From NCBI RefSeq assembly GCF_002197685.1, contig NZ_NBBI01000001.1, positions 372,001 to 436,000 of the forward strand: a stretch of DNA of 64,000 nucleotides, written 5' to 3'. Numbering within the stretch: the first letter of the stretch is position 1; every line of letters begins with the position of its first letter. The translations under genes were made by a program, and so were the position numbers. Source of the stretch: Sphingomonas dokdonensis (GTDB lineage: Bacteria > Pseudomonadota > Alphaproteobacteria > Sphingomonadales > Sphingomonadaceae). The notes beneath the pieces were generated by a model. The model was not told the origin of the DNA, ran no database searches, and saw only the letters and a list, made by a program, of their open reading frames with translations. Below, one piece after another: positions 15,790-24,350 of this stretch.

Positions 15790-15978
15790 TCAGTTTAGCC
15801 GCGACAGGAGCCTGTGCATCTCCCCCGGCACGGTTTCACCTTCGCGGAAGGCTTCGCGCAGCGTCTTGCCGATCGCATCGGTCGCGCGTGGACGCGGGAC
15901 ATAATAGCCGCCGGTCGTGCGCTTCGGGTGGTGATGTTCATGTCCCATCATAGCCACTAGAACGGACAGATAGACCAT
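15790..15978 (-). CDS. Second NepR-like anti-sigma protein
   Basis: A 62-residue protein whose C-terminal half matches NepR: AIGKTLREAFREGETVPGEM then HRLLSRLN, against MGAALRSIYQKTIDESVPDD then LMSLLSKLD in the first NepR. The N-terminus differs and contains a His cluster (GHEHHHPKR). An internal ATG-ATG at residues 10-11 could be the real start, giving about 52 residues. It converges on ecfG and diverges from glnE. No EcfG consensus is visible in front of it. It probably binds EcfG, a different ECF factor or PhyR, and tunes the response. Confidence 0.8.
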   Translation of the reverse strand: MVYLSVLVAMMGHEHHHPKRTTGGYYVPRPRATDAIGKTLREAFREGETVPGEMHRLLSRLN

Positions 15979-16001
15979 TAGGTTTCAATGTCGTTCTGAC
16001 G

Positions 16002-18671
16002 GTGGGCTGTTTGTCAAGAAAAAAAACTAGTTCTTCTGATCTGTCGGGAGCGATTGCCCGGGCGCGTGCTCATGCTCCCTTCCTCGCCAATCTACTCGAT
16101 CGGCAAGGCGAGCCGGACATGGCTGCGATAGCGGAATTGCCGGTCGCGCCAACGGATCTGCCGGTCGGGCGCGCCTTGCGTCTGACGCGTCGTCGTCTCG
16201 CGCTTCACGTTGCGCTGGGTGATCTCGCCGGTGTCTTCGATCTGACCGATGTCACGCATCGACTGACCGACTTTGCCGACCAGGCGCTCGACCGGGCGAT
16301 TCGCGCGGCCATTCTCGAGCGCACGCCGGATGCCGAACCGGCCGGCTTCGTCGCGATCGCCCTTGGCAAGCAGGGCAGTCGGGAGCTGAACTATTCCTCC
16401 GACATCGACCCCATTTTCCTGTTCGATCCGCGCACGTTGCCGACGCGCCCCAATGAGGAGCCGGTGGACGCCGCCGTACGCATCGGCCGCCGCGTCATTG
16501 AGCTGCTGCAGGCGCGCGATGCGGATGGTTATGTGCTGCGCGTCGATCTCCGGCTGCGGCCGACGCCCGAAGTCAGCCCGATCGCGGTGCCGATCGATGC
16601 GGCGATCGTCTACTACGAGTCGCAAGCATTGCCGTGGGAGCGGGCGGCGTTCATTCGGGCGCGGCCCGCAGCGGGCGACATGACGCTCGGCCGCGCGTTC
16701 CTGGCGGCGATTCAGCCGTTCATCTGGCGACGCAGCCTGGATTTTGGTGCGGTGGGCGAGATCGTCGAAATCACCCGGCGCATCCGCGACCACCATTCGC
16801 AGGGGCAGAAGTTCGGTCCCGGCTATGATCTGAAGCGCGGTCGCGGCGGCATTCGCGAGATCGAGTTTTTCGCGCAGATCCACCAGCTGATCCACGGCGG
16901 CCGCGACCCAAGCTTGCGCGTTGGCGACACGCGCGCCGCGCTTGCGGCACTCGCCGCCGCAAAACGCATCGATGCGGACGAAGCAGCCGCCCTGTGCGAC
17001 GCCTATGTCGCCCTGCGCACCGCCGAGCATCGTGTGCAGATGATCGACGATCGCCAGACGCATGCCTTGCCGACCGGCGCAGCGCTGGATCAGGTGGCGC
17101 AGCTCGACGGCCGAGACGATGGCGCGGCGCTGCTGCGCCATCTTCAGCCGCATGTGACGCGCGTGGCAGCGATCTTCGATCGTCTCGCGGCACCCGGGTC
17201 GGCGGCGCTGTCCAGCGATCCGGAGGTTCTGGCCGGCCAATTGGCCGATGCCGGCCTCACGAACAGCGACGTTGCGCTCGCCCGCATCCGAAGCTGGCGG
17301 GCGGCGCGCTATCCCGCCTTGCGCAGCGCGGCGGCGCAAAGCGCGCTGGAGGCGGTGCTGCCGAAGCTGATCGAAACTCTGGCCGAGGCGCCCGAGCCGG
17401 AAGCGGCGCTCAATCGGCTGGATCGGTTGTTCGAGCGGCTGCCCAGTGCGGTCAATATCTTCCGCCTGCTGGAGGCGCGGCCGGCGCTGTGCGTGCTGCT
17501 GGTGCAATTGCTCAGCCATGCTCCCACGCTGGCGGAGGAACTGGCGCGGCGACCCGACCTGCTGGACGGCCTGATCGACGCCTCCGCCTTTGATCCCGTG
17601 CCGGAGGTGGGGACGCTCGCGGCGCAGATGCGGCTGAAGCCGGGCAGCGATTACCAGGCGCAGCTGGATCATGTCCGCCGCATCGTGGCGGATCGCCGCT
17701 TCGCGCTTGGCGCCCAGATCATTGCCGGCGCTGCCGATCCGCTGGATGTCGCCGCCGGTTATTCGCGCGTGGCCGAAGCCGCGATCGAGGTGCTGGCGCA
17801 GGCTGCGGGCGATGAGTTCGCGCGTGCGCACGGCCGGGTGCCCGATAGCGAGCTTGTGATCCTGGCGCTTGGCCGACTTGGCGGCGGGGCGCTCACCCAT
17901 GCGTCGGATCTGGACCTGATCTACCTGTTTACCGGCGATTTCGCGACGGAGTCCGACGGCGCCAAGCCACTGGGCGCCACGCTCTATTTCAACCGGCTGG
18001 CGCAACGCGTCACAGCTGCCTTGTCCGTCGCGACCGCGGCCGGGCCATTATACCCGATCGACACGCGCCTGCGGCCCTCGGGCAATCAAGGCCCGCTCGC
18101 CGTGAATTTCGAATCGTTCGCGCGGTACCAGCGGGAAAGCGCCTGGACGTGGGAGCATATGGCGTTGACCCGTGCACGCCCCGTCTTCGGCTCCCCGACG
18201 GCCCGCGCTGCGTTGCAGGCGATCATCGTTGATGTGCTGGGCGGCAACCGACCCGCGCGCGACGTCGCGGAGGACGCGGTGAAGATGCGCGCCGACATGG
18301 CGGCGCACAAGCCGCCCGCCGGCCCGCTCGACGCCAAGTTGCTGCCGGGCGGGCTCGTCGATCTCGAATTCACCGCGCACGTGTGCCAGTTGCAGATGCG
18401 CAGCGGCTTCGATCCTAATCTCGGCGAGGCATTGCGCGCGCTTGATCTGCCACCGTCGCTTGTGGCGGCGCATGATCTTTTGACGCGGCTCATCGTGATC
18501 CTGCGCCTGGTGGCGCCGGACGCGACCGAGCCCGAGATGCCGGCCACCCGCGCGCTGATCGCCCGGGCGCTGCGGCTGGACGATTGGCCGGCGGTTGTCG
18601 CCGCACTGGACAGCGCGCGCGCGGAGGTTACCGCCGCGTGGAAAGGAGTGACCCATGGACATGCTGCCTGA
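16002..18671 (+). CDS. glnE: Bifunctional glutamine synthetase adenylyltransferase/deadenylase
   Basis: An enzyme of up to 889 residues that adenylylates glutamine synthetase when nitrogen is plentiful and removes the AMP when it is scarce. Both nucleotidyltransferase domains carry their Asp pair: ALGKQGSRELNYSSDIDPIF in the N-terminal deadenylase half (near 125) and ALGRLGGGALTHASDLDLIY in the C-terminal adenylylase half (near 625). The two helical GlnD-type regulatory regions are complete. The longest frame opens with a GTG next to a run of eight A, so the exact start is uncertain. The 3' end overlaps the start of bcp by 17 bases. Confidence 0.95.
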   Translation: MGCLSRKKTSSSDLSGAIARARAHAPFLANLLDRQGEPDMAAIAELPVAPTDLPVGRALRLTRRRLALHVALGDLAGVFDLTDVTHRLTDFADQALDRAIRAAILERTPDAEPAGFVAIALGKQGSRELNYSSDIDPIFLFDPRTLPTRPNEEPVDAAVRIGRRVIELLQARDADGYVLRVDLRLRPTPEVSPIAVPIDAAIVYYESQALPWERAAFIRARPAAGDMTLGRAFLAAIQPFIWRRSLDFGAVGEIVEITRRIRDHHSQGQKFGPGYDLKRGRGGIREIEFFAQIHQLIHGGRDPSLRVGDTRAALAALAAAKRIDADEAAALCDAYVALRTAEHRVQMIDDRQTHALPTGAALDQVAQLDGRDDGAALLRHLQPHVTRVAAIFDRLAAPGSAALSSDPEVLAGQLADAGLTNSDVALARIRSWRAARYPALRSAAAQSALEAVLPKLIETLAEAPEPEAALNRLDRLFERLPSAVNIFRLLEARPALCVLLVQLLSHAPTLAEELARRPDLLDGLIDASAFDPVPEVGTLAAQMRLKPGSDYQAQLDHVRRIVADRRFALGAQIIAGAADPLDVAAGYSRVAEAAIEVLAQAAGDEFARAHGRVPDSELVILALGRLGGGALTHASDLDLIYLFTGDFATESDGAKPLGATLYFNRLAQRVTAALSVATAAGPLYPIDTRLRPSGNQGPLAVNFESFARYQRESAWTWEHMALTRARPVFGSPTARAALQAIIVDVLGGNRPARDVAEDAVKMRADMAAHKPPAGPLDAKLLPGGLVDLEFTAHVCQLQMRSGFDPNLGEALRALDLPPSLVAAHDLLTRLIVILRLVAPDATEPEMPATRALIARALRLDDWPAVVAALDSARAEVTAAWKGVTHGHAA

Positions 18672-19101
18672 TGTGACGGTGATCGCGCCCGATGGAGGCA
18701 CGCTGCGGCTGAGAAACCGGCCGTTGCCGATGGTCGTCTATTTTTATCCCAAGGACGATACCGCCGGCTGCACCCGCGAGGCGCAGGATTTCTCGGCGCT
18801 CGCCGCGGAATTTACCGCCGCCGGTGTGTCGGTGATCGGAATCAGCCGCGATGGCCCGGCCAAGCACCAGAAGTTCATCGCCAAATACGATCTGGCAGTG
18901 GCTCTGGCGAGCGACGAGGACGGGTCGGCCTGCGAAGCGTTCGGCACCTGGGTGGAAAAGTCGATGTACGGCCGCACCTACATGGGCATCGAACGATCGA
19001 CCTTCCTGTTCGATCGCGAGGGGCGGTTGGCGCGCGAATGGCGCAAGGTGAAGGTGCCCGGCCACGCCGCCGCGGTGCTGGAGGCAGCGCGCGCCCTATG
19101 A
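18655..19101 (+). CDS. bcp: Thioredoxin-dependent peroxiredoxin, Bcp type
   Basis: A 148-residue peroxiredoxin of the bacterioferritin comigratory protein group that reduces hydrogen and organic peroxides. The peroxidatic Cys39 lies in DDTAGCTREAQDF. The second cysteine found five residues later in E. coli Bcp is absent here (Gln44), so resolution may use Cys92 or an external thiol. Conserved YFYPKD and GISRD blocks are present. It starts inside the end of glnE, which suggests coupling, and is followed by the DUF455 gene after 10 bases. ATG at 18655 is used; ATG at 18661 is an alternative. Confidence 0.93.
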   Translation: MDMLPDVTVIAPDGGTLRLRNRPLPMVVYFYPKDDTAGCTREAQDFSALAAEFTAAGVSVIGISRDGPAKHQKFIAKYDLAVALASDEDGSACEAFGTWVEKSMYGRTYMGIERSTFLFDREGRLAREWRKVKVPGHAAAVLEAARAL

Positions 19102-19111
19102 CGGCGCTCCT

Positions 19112-19900
19112 GTGACCGATGTCGCGCAGGCAGCATGCCGCGTGCTGGAGGCTGCCGATCCGGCGGACAAGGTGAAGGCGGCACGTCAGGCGGCGCGCGA
19201 CTGGCGGCTGGGCCGCATCGACCATGCGTTCGACGCGGCGCTGCCCGACGAGCCGGCACGGCCACCTGCGCCCGAGCTGCTGCCACCGAACCGGATGCCC
19301 AAGCGCGGCAAGGGCGGGTCGGCGCGCGGCCGCATCGCCTTGCTGCACGCGCTGGCGCATATCGAGTTCGCCGCAATCGACCTCGCGTTCGACATGGCGG
19401 CGCGGTTCGGCGCGCAGTTCCCGCGCGCGTTCGTCGACGATTGGTTCTCGGTCGGGGCGGATGAGGCGATGCACTTCGCCATTCTGGACCGGCGCTTGCG
19501 CGCGCTCGGCAGCCACTATGGCGCGCTGCCGGCGCATGCGGGCCTGTGGGAGGCGGCACGCGCGACGGCAGACGATGCCCTGGCGCGGCTCGCCGTCGTG
19601 CCGATGGCGTTGGAGGCACGTGGGCTGGACGTGACGCCAGCCACCGTTGCGCGGTTCAACGCGGCTGGCGACACGGCGAGCGCGCGCATCCTGCAGCGCA
19701 TCTATACCGACGAAATCCGGCATGTTCGCTTTGGAACCAAATGGTTCGAGGCGAGCTGTAAGGAGCGCGGGCTGATTCCGTCCGCACACTGGCAATTGCT
19801 GATCGGCACGCAGTTTCGCGGCGTGGTGAAGGGTCCGTTCAACGACTCGGCGCGCGACTCTGCCGGCCTGACGCGGGAATATTACGCCGCCCTTGCCTAA
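19112..19900 (+). CDS. DUF455 ferritin-like protein
   Basis: A 262-residue DUF455 protein with a ferritin-like four-helix arrangement. Likely di-metal ligands are seen in AHIEFAAIDLAFDM, GADEAMHFAILD and YTDEIRHVRFG, the E(x)nH pattern of this fold. The MPKRGKG motif near residue 63 is typical of the family. The start is GTG, because the ATG at the end of bcp leads to an immediate stop. The biochemical role is unknown; relatives include tRNA hydroxylase MiaE-like and ferritin-like oxidases. It is probably cotranscribed with bcp, which could link it to oxidative stress. Confidence 0.85.
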   Translation: MTDVAQAACRVLEAADPADKVKAARQAARDWRLGRIDHAFDAALPDEPARPPAPELLPPNRMPKRGKGGSARGRIALLHALAHIEFAAIDLAFDMAARFGAQFPRAFVDDWFSVGADEAMHFAILDRRLRALGSHYGALPAHAGLWEAARATADDALARLAVVPMALEARGLDVTPATVARFNAAGDTASARILQRIYTDEIRHVRFGTKWFEASCKERGLIPSAHWQLLIGTQFRGVVKGPFNDSARDSAGLTREYYAALA

Positions 19901-20026
19901 TATCTCCAGATCGAGACAGTGATCCTTGTCCGGGGAGCGGGGGGCCGCGAACCAGACCTGTTTAGATTCAAGCACGTGGCGCTTGCGCGTCACTGCTGCC
20001 GTATCAACGATCTCGCTCGGGGTTTG

Positions 20027-21238
20027 ATGTCCAATTCTTTTTCCGCGCCGGTGAACCGCATTGCCGCTGGCGCCCGCTTGCTCTTTTCGCCACGCAACGT
20101 CGTCTTCCACGATGGGCGCTCCGTTCGCCGGATGCGCCTGGGACGCGGTGCGCAGAGCGCCTTTGTCGGTGCGGCGGCTGTTGTGGTCGGCTTTGCCGGC
20201 TACGGTGCCGCGACCGCAACCACGCAGGCGGCATCGGCTGCCGGCCTGACCGCGGCGCCGCACAACGAGCAGCGGATGGCCAGCATGGAGCGCAAGCTGG
20301 CGCACATGCAGACGCGCGTGGTGACGATCCGCAAGAGCGCCGAGCAGCATGCCTCGCGGCTTGAGCAGCGCCAGGCGCTGCTCGCCGCGGCGCTGACCGG
20401 CGTGGGTGACGAAAAGAAGCTGGCGCTGGCCACGCTGAAGATCGACCCGACCGGCGATCGTCTCGCCGCGTTCGCGCTGGCACCGTTCGGCAAGGTGGAA
20501 CAGCGCCAGGCGCTGCTCGCCAATGTCGCACTGGATCAGCTGCAGGCGCGCTACCAGCATGCGACGCAGGAAATTCGCGAGCGCGGGCTGCGGCCCGAGC
20601 GGCTCGTGAAGGGCCGCAAGCAGCAGGCCGCGATGGGTGGTCCGCTGATCCCGGCGGCAAGTGCCGAGGCGGCTGCTGACCTGAATGCCGATGCGCAATT
20701 CCGCTCGCTATTCATGACGTGGAAGAAGCTCGACACGCTGGAACAGGGCGTGATCTCGATCCCGTCGGTGCAGCCGGTCGCGCACCTCAGCTTCACCAGC
20801 AACTTCGGCGTGCGCAGCGATCCGTTCCGCGGCACCGCGGCGATGCATGCCGGCGTCGACATTCCCGGCCCGACCGGCACGCCGATCTATGCAACCGCCG
20901 ATGGCGTGGTGAACCATGCAGGCCGCCAGGGTGGCTATGGCAATCTGATCGAGATCAACCACGGCAAGGGTATCACCACCCGCTACGGCCACCTGTCGAA
21001 GATCATCATCAGCGACAATGCGCGCGTCCGCCGCGGCCAGATCATCGGCCTGATGGGCTCGACCGGCCGCTCCACCGGCCCGCACCTCCACTATGAGGTC
21101 CGCATCGACGGCGCCGCCGTAAACCCGATCCCCTTCCTCACCACGGCCGACTATCTGCTCGCCGCACAGGATCGCTCGGTTGGCGAGATCCCCGTGTCGA
21201 CCACCGGCCCGGCCGCGCAGGATGCGACCGGCCACTGA
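20027..21238 (+). CDS. M23 family metallopeptidase (LytM domain), membrane-anchored
   Basis: A 403-residue cell wall endopeptidase or septal activator. After about 40 polar residues comes a membrane segment (FVGAAAVVVGFAGYGAATA), then coiled-coil stretches with repeated LEQRQALLA-type heptads at about 100-160. A C-terminal LytM/M23 domain follows. The zinc site is complete: HAGVDIPGPTGTPI supplies His and Asp, and GPHLHYEVRIDG supplies the HxH. The enzyme is therefore probably active on peptidoglycan cross-bridges and not a degenerate EnvC-type activator. The frame is open further upstream, but the ATG at 20027 follows a non-coding-looking leader. Confidence 0.9.
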   Translation: MSNSFSAPVNRIAAGARLLFSPRNVVFHDGRSVRRMRLGRGAQSAFVGAAAVVVGFAGYGAATATTQAASAAGLTAAPHNEQRMASMERKLAHMQTRVVTIRKSAEQHASRLEQRQALLAAALTGVGDEKKLALATLKIDPTGDRLAAFALAPFGKVEQRQALLANVALDQLQARYQHATQEIRERGLRPERLVKGRKQQAAMGGPLIPAASAEAAADLNADAQFRSLFMTWKKLDTLEQGVISIPSVQPVAHLSFTSNFGVRSDPFRGTAAMHAGVDIPGPTGTPIYATADGVVNHAGRQGGYGNLIEINHGKGITTRYGHLSKIIISDNARVRRGQIIGLMGSTGRSTGPHLHYEVRIDGAAVNPIPFLTTADYLLAAQDRSVGEIPVSTTGPAAQDATGH

Positions 21239-21246
21239 TCCCAGTC

Positions 21247-21280
21247 GCCCGAACCCGCGAGTGGATCGCGGGTTGCGGGC
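21247..21280 (+). terminator. Hairpin after the M23 peptidase gene
   Basis: A perfect 9-bp stem (AACCCGCGA / TCGCGGGTT, 5-base loop) is extended after a one-base bulge by GCCCG/CGGGC. It lies 8 bases after the M23 stop and before erpA. There is no U-tract, so the terminator call is moderate. Confidence 0.55.
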
Positions 21281-21307
21281 AGGGTAGGGCAGGCTTATCT
21301 CCGCAGC

Positions 21308-21646
21308 ATGGCTACACTCGCTGCCGATATCGCCCTGACCGCCGCCGCCGCGGCGCGCGTCGCCGCCATCGCGGCGAAGCAGAACAAGCCGGCGATCCTG
21401 CGCCTCTCGGTGGAGGGCGGCGGCTGTTCTGGCTTTCAGTACAAGTTCGGCTTTGCAGACGCGCCGGAAACCGGCGACGTTATCGCCGAAACCGATGGTG
21501 TCCGCCTGGTGGTGGACGACGTGAGCGTCGATCTGGTGCGCGGCGCCTCGGTTGATTACGTCGAATCGCTTGGCGGTGCGGCGTTCAAGGTCGACAATCC
21601 GAACGCCGCATCGGGTTGCGGTTGCGGCACCAGCTTCTCGGTGTAA
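21308..21646 (+). CDS. erpA: Iron-sulfur cluster insertion protein, ErpA/IscA family
   Basis: A 112-residue A-type carrier that delivers Fe-S clusters to apo-enzymes. The three ligand cysteines are in place: Cys40 in VEGGGCSGFQYKF, and Cys104 and Cys106 in ASGCGCGTSFSV at the C-terminus. Length and motif spacing match ErpA/IscA. It stands apart from any isc or suf operon in this window, which favours ErpA over IscA. The xth gene starts 10 bases downstream on the same strand. Confidence 0.9.
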   Translation: MATLAADIALTAAAAARVAAIAAKQNKPAILRLSVEGGGCSGFQYKFGFADAPETGDVIAETDGVRLVVDDVSVDLVRGASVDYVESLGGAAFKVDNPNAASGCGCGTSFSV

Positions 21647-21656
21647 TGCCATTGGC

Positions 21657-22427
21657 GTGAAAATCGTCAGCTACAACGTCAACGGCATCAAGGCGCGCCT
21701 GCCGCGCCTGCTGGAATATCTCGCCGAGCAGCAGCCCGACATCGTCTGCCTGCAGGAACTGAAATCCAGCGACGAAACCTTTCCGATCCAGGATGTGCGC
21801 GATGCGGGCTATGGCGCCTGCTGGCACGGGCAGAAGGGCTTCAACGGTGTCGCCGTGCTCGCGCGCGGCGCCGATCCCGTGGAGCGCCAGCGCGGGCTGG
21901 AAGGTGAGCCGGAGGATGAGCACAGCCGCTATCTCGAATGCGAGGTCGATGGGCTGACGGTCGCATCGATCTACCTGCCCAACGGCAATCCGCAGCCCGG
22001 CCCGAAATTCGACTACAAGCTACGCTGGATCGAGCGCCTGTCGCAGCGCGCACGCGCCTTGCTCGCCGCCGAGGTGCCGGCGGTTCTCGCGGGCGATTAC
22101 AACGTCATCCCCAACGACGACGATACCTTCTCGGTCCGCGCGATGGCGGACGATGCGCTGATGCAGCCGGAAAGCCGCGCTGGCTACCGTGCGCTGCTCG
22201 CGCAGGGCTGGACCGACAGCCTGCGCGTTCGCCATCCGGGCGGTGGCATCTGGACGTTCTGGGATTATCAGGCGGGCGCGTGGCAGCGCGATGCCGGCTT
22301 CCGCATCGATCATCTGTTATTGTCGCCGGCCGTCGCCGATCGCCTGATCGATGCTGGCGTCGACAAGGAATATCGCGGGCGCGAGAAGGCGAGCGATCAC
22401 GCGCCCACCTGGGTTCGCTTGCGCTAG
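21657..22427 (+). CDS. xth: Exodeoxyribonuclease III
   Basis: A 256-residue exonuclease III/AP endonuclease of base excision repair. Conserved blocks are SYNVNGIKARL at the N-terminus, CLQELKSSDETFP with the metal-binding Glu, IYLPNGNP, the catalytic AGDYNVIPNDDDT, and SDHAPTWVRL at the C-terminus. The start is a GTG at 21657, because the upstream open frame reads through erpA in another frame. Close spacing after erpA suggests one transcript. Confidence 0.95.
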   Translation: MKIVSYNVNGIKARLPRLLEYLAEQQPDIVCLQELKSSDETFPIQDVRDAGYGACWHGQKGFNGVAVLARGADPVERQRGLEGEPEDEHSRYLECEVDGLTVASIYLPNGNPQPGPKFDYKLRWIERLSQRARALLAAEVPAVLAGDYNVIPNDDDTFSVRAMADDALMQPESRAGYRALLAQGWTDSLRVRHPGGGIWTFWDYQAGAWQRDAGFRIDHLLLSPAVADRLIDAGVDKEYRGREKASDHAPTWVRLR

Positions 22428-22635
22428 CAGCCACGGCCGCCGCGTGAGAGCGTGGCGTGTAAATCTCATGTGACAGTCAAAAGACGTTCGCCCGCGGACG
22501 CGCCTTGTTGGCGTGTTCGATTGCGAACGGTTGATATTCGGCAAGATCCGCCGCGTCTTGGCAAAGCTCACCGAAGATCAGTGATGGCCACACGGCGCGA
22601 AAACCTAAGTCCTTGATTCCACGTGGTGAGAGCGT

Positions 22636-22652
22636 TTGGCACGGCCCCTGCA
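22636..22652 (+). promoter_or_regulatory. Sigma54-type promoter
   Basis: TTGGCACGGCCCCTGCA matches the RpoN -24/-12 consensus (TTGGCACG-N4-TTGCA) at all but one position, with the required GG-N10-GC spacing. A start near 22663 would give a leader of about 44 bases for the small secreted protein gene at 22707. Confidence 0.65.
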
Positions 22653-22706
22653 ATAGGTCTGGTGGCAACGCACTAGGGCGCTGCCGGACCTGAAAGGACC
22701 TTTGCC

Positions 22707-22949
22707 ATGACGATCATCGCTCTCGCCGCCGCCCTCGCTTTCGGCACCGCTGCTCCCGAGCCTGCGCCGTCACCCGCGCCCGTCACCGCCGCGGCCGAGC
22801 AGGGCATGCTCCGCTCGATCAATCCCGAAGCCGACATGCGCCGCGTCTGCGTCGTCGATACCGTCACCGGCCCGGGTTCCGCCCGCCGCTACTGCCAGTC
22901 GCGCGCCCTCTGGATTGCGCAGGGCACCGATCCGCTCGCGAAGCGCTGA
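22707..22949 (+). CDS. Small secreted protein of unknown function (80 aa)
   Basis: An 80-residue protein with a short hydrophobic signal (MTIIALAAALAFGTAAP), a Pro/Ala spacer and a mature region carrying two cysteines (VCVVDTVTGPGSARRYCQSR) that could form a disulfide. It has an AAAGGA-type ribosome binding site. I know the type as a recurrent small protein in sphingomonads but no function. The strong sigma54-like promoter about 55 bases upstream is its most informative feature. The 280 bases upstream hold no other gene I can support. Confidence 0.7.
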   Translation: MTIIALAAALAFGTAAPEPAPSPAPVTAAAEQGMLRSINPEADMRRVCVVDTVTGPGSARRYCQSRALWIAQGTDPLAKR

Positions 22950-23098
22950 ATGCCTCCCCCGGGGGCACAAGGGGGTAAGCTTGGTAACAAAAGAAAGGTG
23001 GAGGCGCTGGGGTTCGCGTCGAAAAGGGGCCGATCGCCCCGATCGCGAACCTCAGCCAGCGCCAGCCAGTCTCACCGATATCGCACTGAAAAGGCGCG

Positions 23099-24253
23099 TC
23101 ACAGCGCCTTTTCGTACACCTGATACACCTTGTTGACTCGGCTATCGATCGTCTCGGCGATCGAGCGCATGCCCTGGTTGTCGTCAAGGATCCAGCCGAT
23201 CTCGCCGCGCGTCGCCCCATAGCGCGTCACGGAGGCGCGGCGGATATATTCGATCATCATGAAGGCAAGCTGGCTCGCCATGCGCGAGGATTGCAATTCC
23301 TTCACCACCCCCATCAGCGGCACGCGCATCGTGCGCACCTGCGGGCGCCGCAGCCACAGGAGCAGCTTCGCCCAGCCGAACGGCAGCAGCGAGCCGTTCA
23401 GTTTGGCAAGCGGTTCGTTGAGGTCGGGCAGGGTGATCATGAAGGCGACGGGCTTGCCGTCCAGCTCGGCAATGCGGATGAGGTCATTGAAGACGATCGG
23501 CTTCAGCTTGACGCCGACGTCCTTGATCTCGGGCGGGGTCAGCGGAACGAAGCCCCAATTGTCGCTCCACGCATCGTTGAGGATCGACAGGATGATCGCC
23601 GCCTCCTCGTCGAAGCGCGACTTGTCGACCTCGCGCACGGTGATCCGCGGGTTCTTTTCGCCCGACTTGATGATGCGCTGGACGATCGGCGGGAATTCCT
23701 GCGTGATGTCCAGTTCATAGGTCATCAGCTGCTTTGCCGGCTGATAACCGGCGCGCTCGATCCAGCCGCGATATTCGGGCTTGGCGTGGCCCATCATCAC
23801 GGTCGGCGCATGGTCATAGCCTTCGATCAGCAGCCCCGGCTCTTCCCAGATCGACTGCGAGATCGGGCCGAGCACGCGCGTCATCCCCTGATCGCGCAGC
23901 CACTGCTCCGCCGCTGCCAGCAGAGCCGTGAACACCCCCTCGTCTTCGGCCTCCATCAGGCCCCATTGGCCGGTGCCGGGCCCGAAGCCCTGGTCCGCCG
24001 GCATCTCCAGCGCGAGCGTATCGATATGCGCCGATATGCGCCCGACCACCGTGCCGTCACGCTCCGCCAGGAAAAGTCGTGCCTTGGCGTGGCTATACCA
24101 CCCGTTTTTCTCGGGCGTGATCAGCCCCAGCGCCTCGCCCTTCAGCGGCGGCACCCAATTGGCGTCGTCGCGATAAAGGCGGAACGGCAGATCGACGAAT
24201 GCCTTGCGATCGCGCTTGGTCTGCACGGGACGGATGGAAAGGGAGCCTGCCAT
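23099..24253 (-). CDS. GNAT-like N-acetyltransferase family protein
   Basis: A 384-residue protein built like the YghO-type GNAT family, often listed simply as N-acetyltransferase. The N-terminal part has RDRKAFVDLPFRLYRDDANWVPP and FLAERDGTVVGRISAHID, the first strands of a GNAT fold. The C-terminal half repeats the fold (RIAELDGKPVAFMITLPDLN, then LMGVVKELQSSRMASQLAFMM), so it may be a tandem GNAT. No substrate can be inferred. It is divergent from the fatty acid desaturase, with about 100 bases between the starts. Confidence 0.75.
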   Translation of the reverse strand: MAGSLSIRPVQTKRDRKAFVDLPFRLYRDDANWVPPLKGEALGLITPEKNGWYSHAKARLFLAERDGTVVGRISAHIDTLALEMPADQGFGPGTGQWGLMEAEDEGVFTALLAAAEQWLRDQGMTRVLGPISQSIWEEPGLLIEGYDHAPTVMMGHAKPEYRGWIERAGYQPAKQLMTYELDITQEFPPIVQRIIKSGEKNPRITVREVDKSRFDEEAAIILSILNDAWSDNWGFVPLTPPEIKDVGVKLKPIVFNDLIRIAELDGKPVAFMITLPDLNEPLAKLNGSLLPFGWAKLLLWLRRPQVRTMRVPLMGVVKELQSSRMASQLAFMMIEYIRRASVTRYGATRGEIGWILDDNQGMRSIAETIDSRVNKVYQVYEKAL

Positions 24254-24350
24254 GATCCGCCCTGTAATCGCCTGGAGCGATCATGGCGAGCGGGCTTTTC
24301 CGCGTGTAACAAGGGTGTTGAAGCCACCAAGTCGCCACTATCTTCGTGCA

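Noticed and set aside
16092-18005. A 637-codon open frame on the minus strand opposite glnE
   Set aside because: It is a mirror of a high-GC gene with strong third-position bias; its translation is rich in Arg, Gln and His without any domain. The same holds for long frames opposite glyS (36980-39046), gcvPB (58610-59980), ppdK (39687-40940) and the DUF455 region (18875-20698).
22477-22668. A 63-codon minus-strand frame in the gap after xth
   Set aside because: No ribosome binding site, atypical composition, and it overlaps the sigma54-like promoter.
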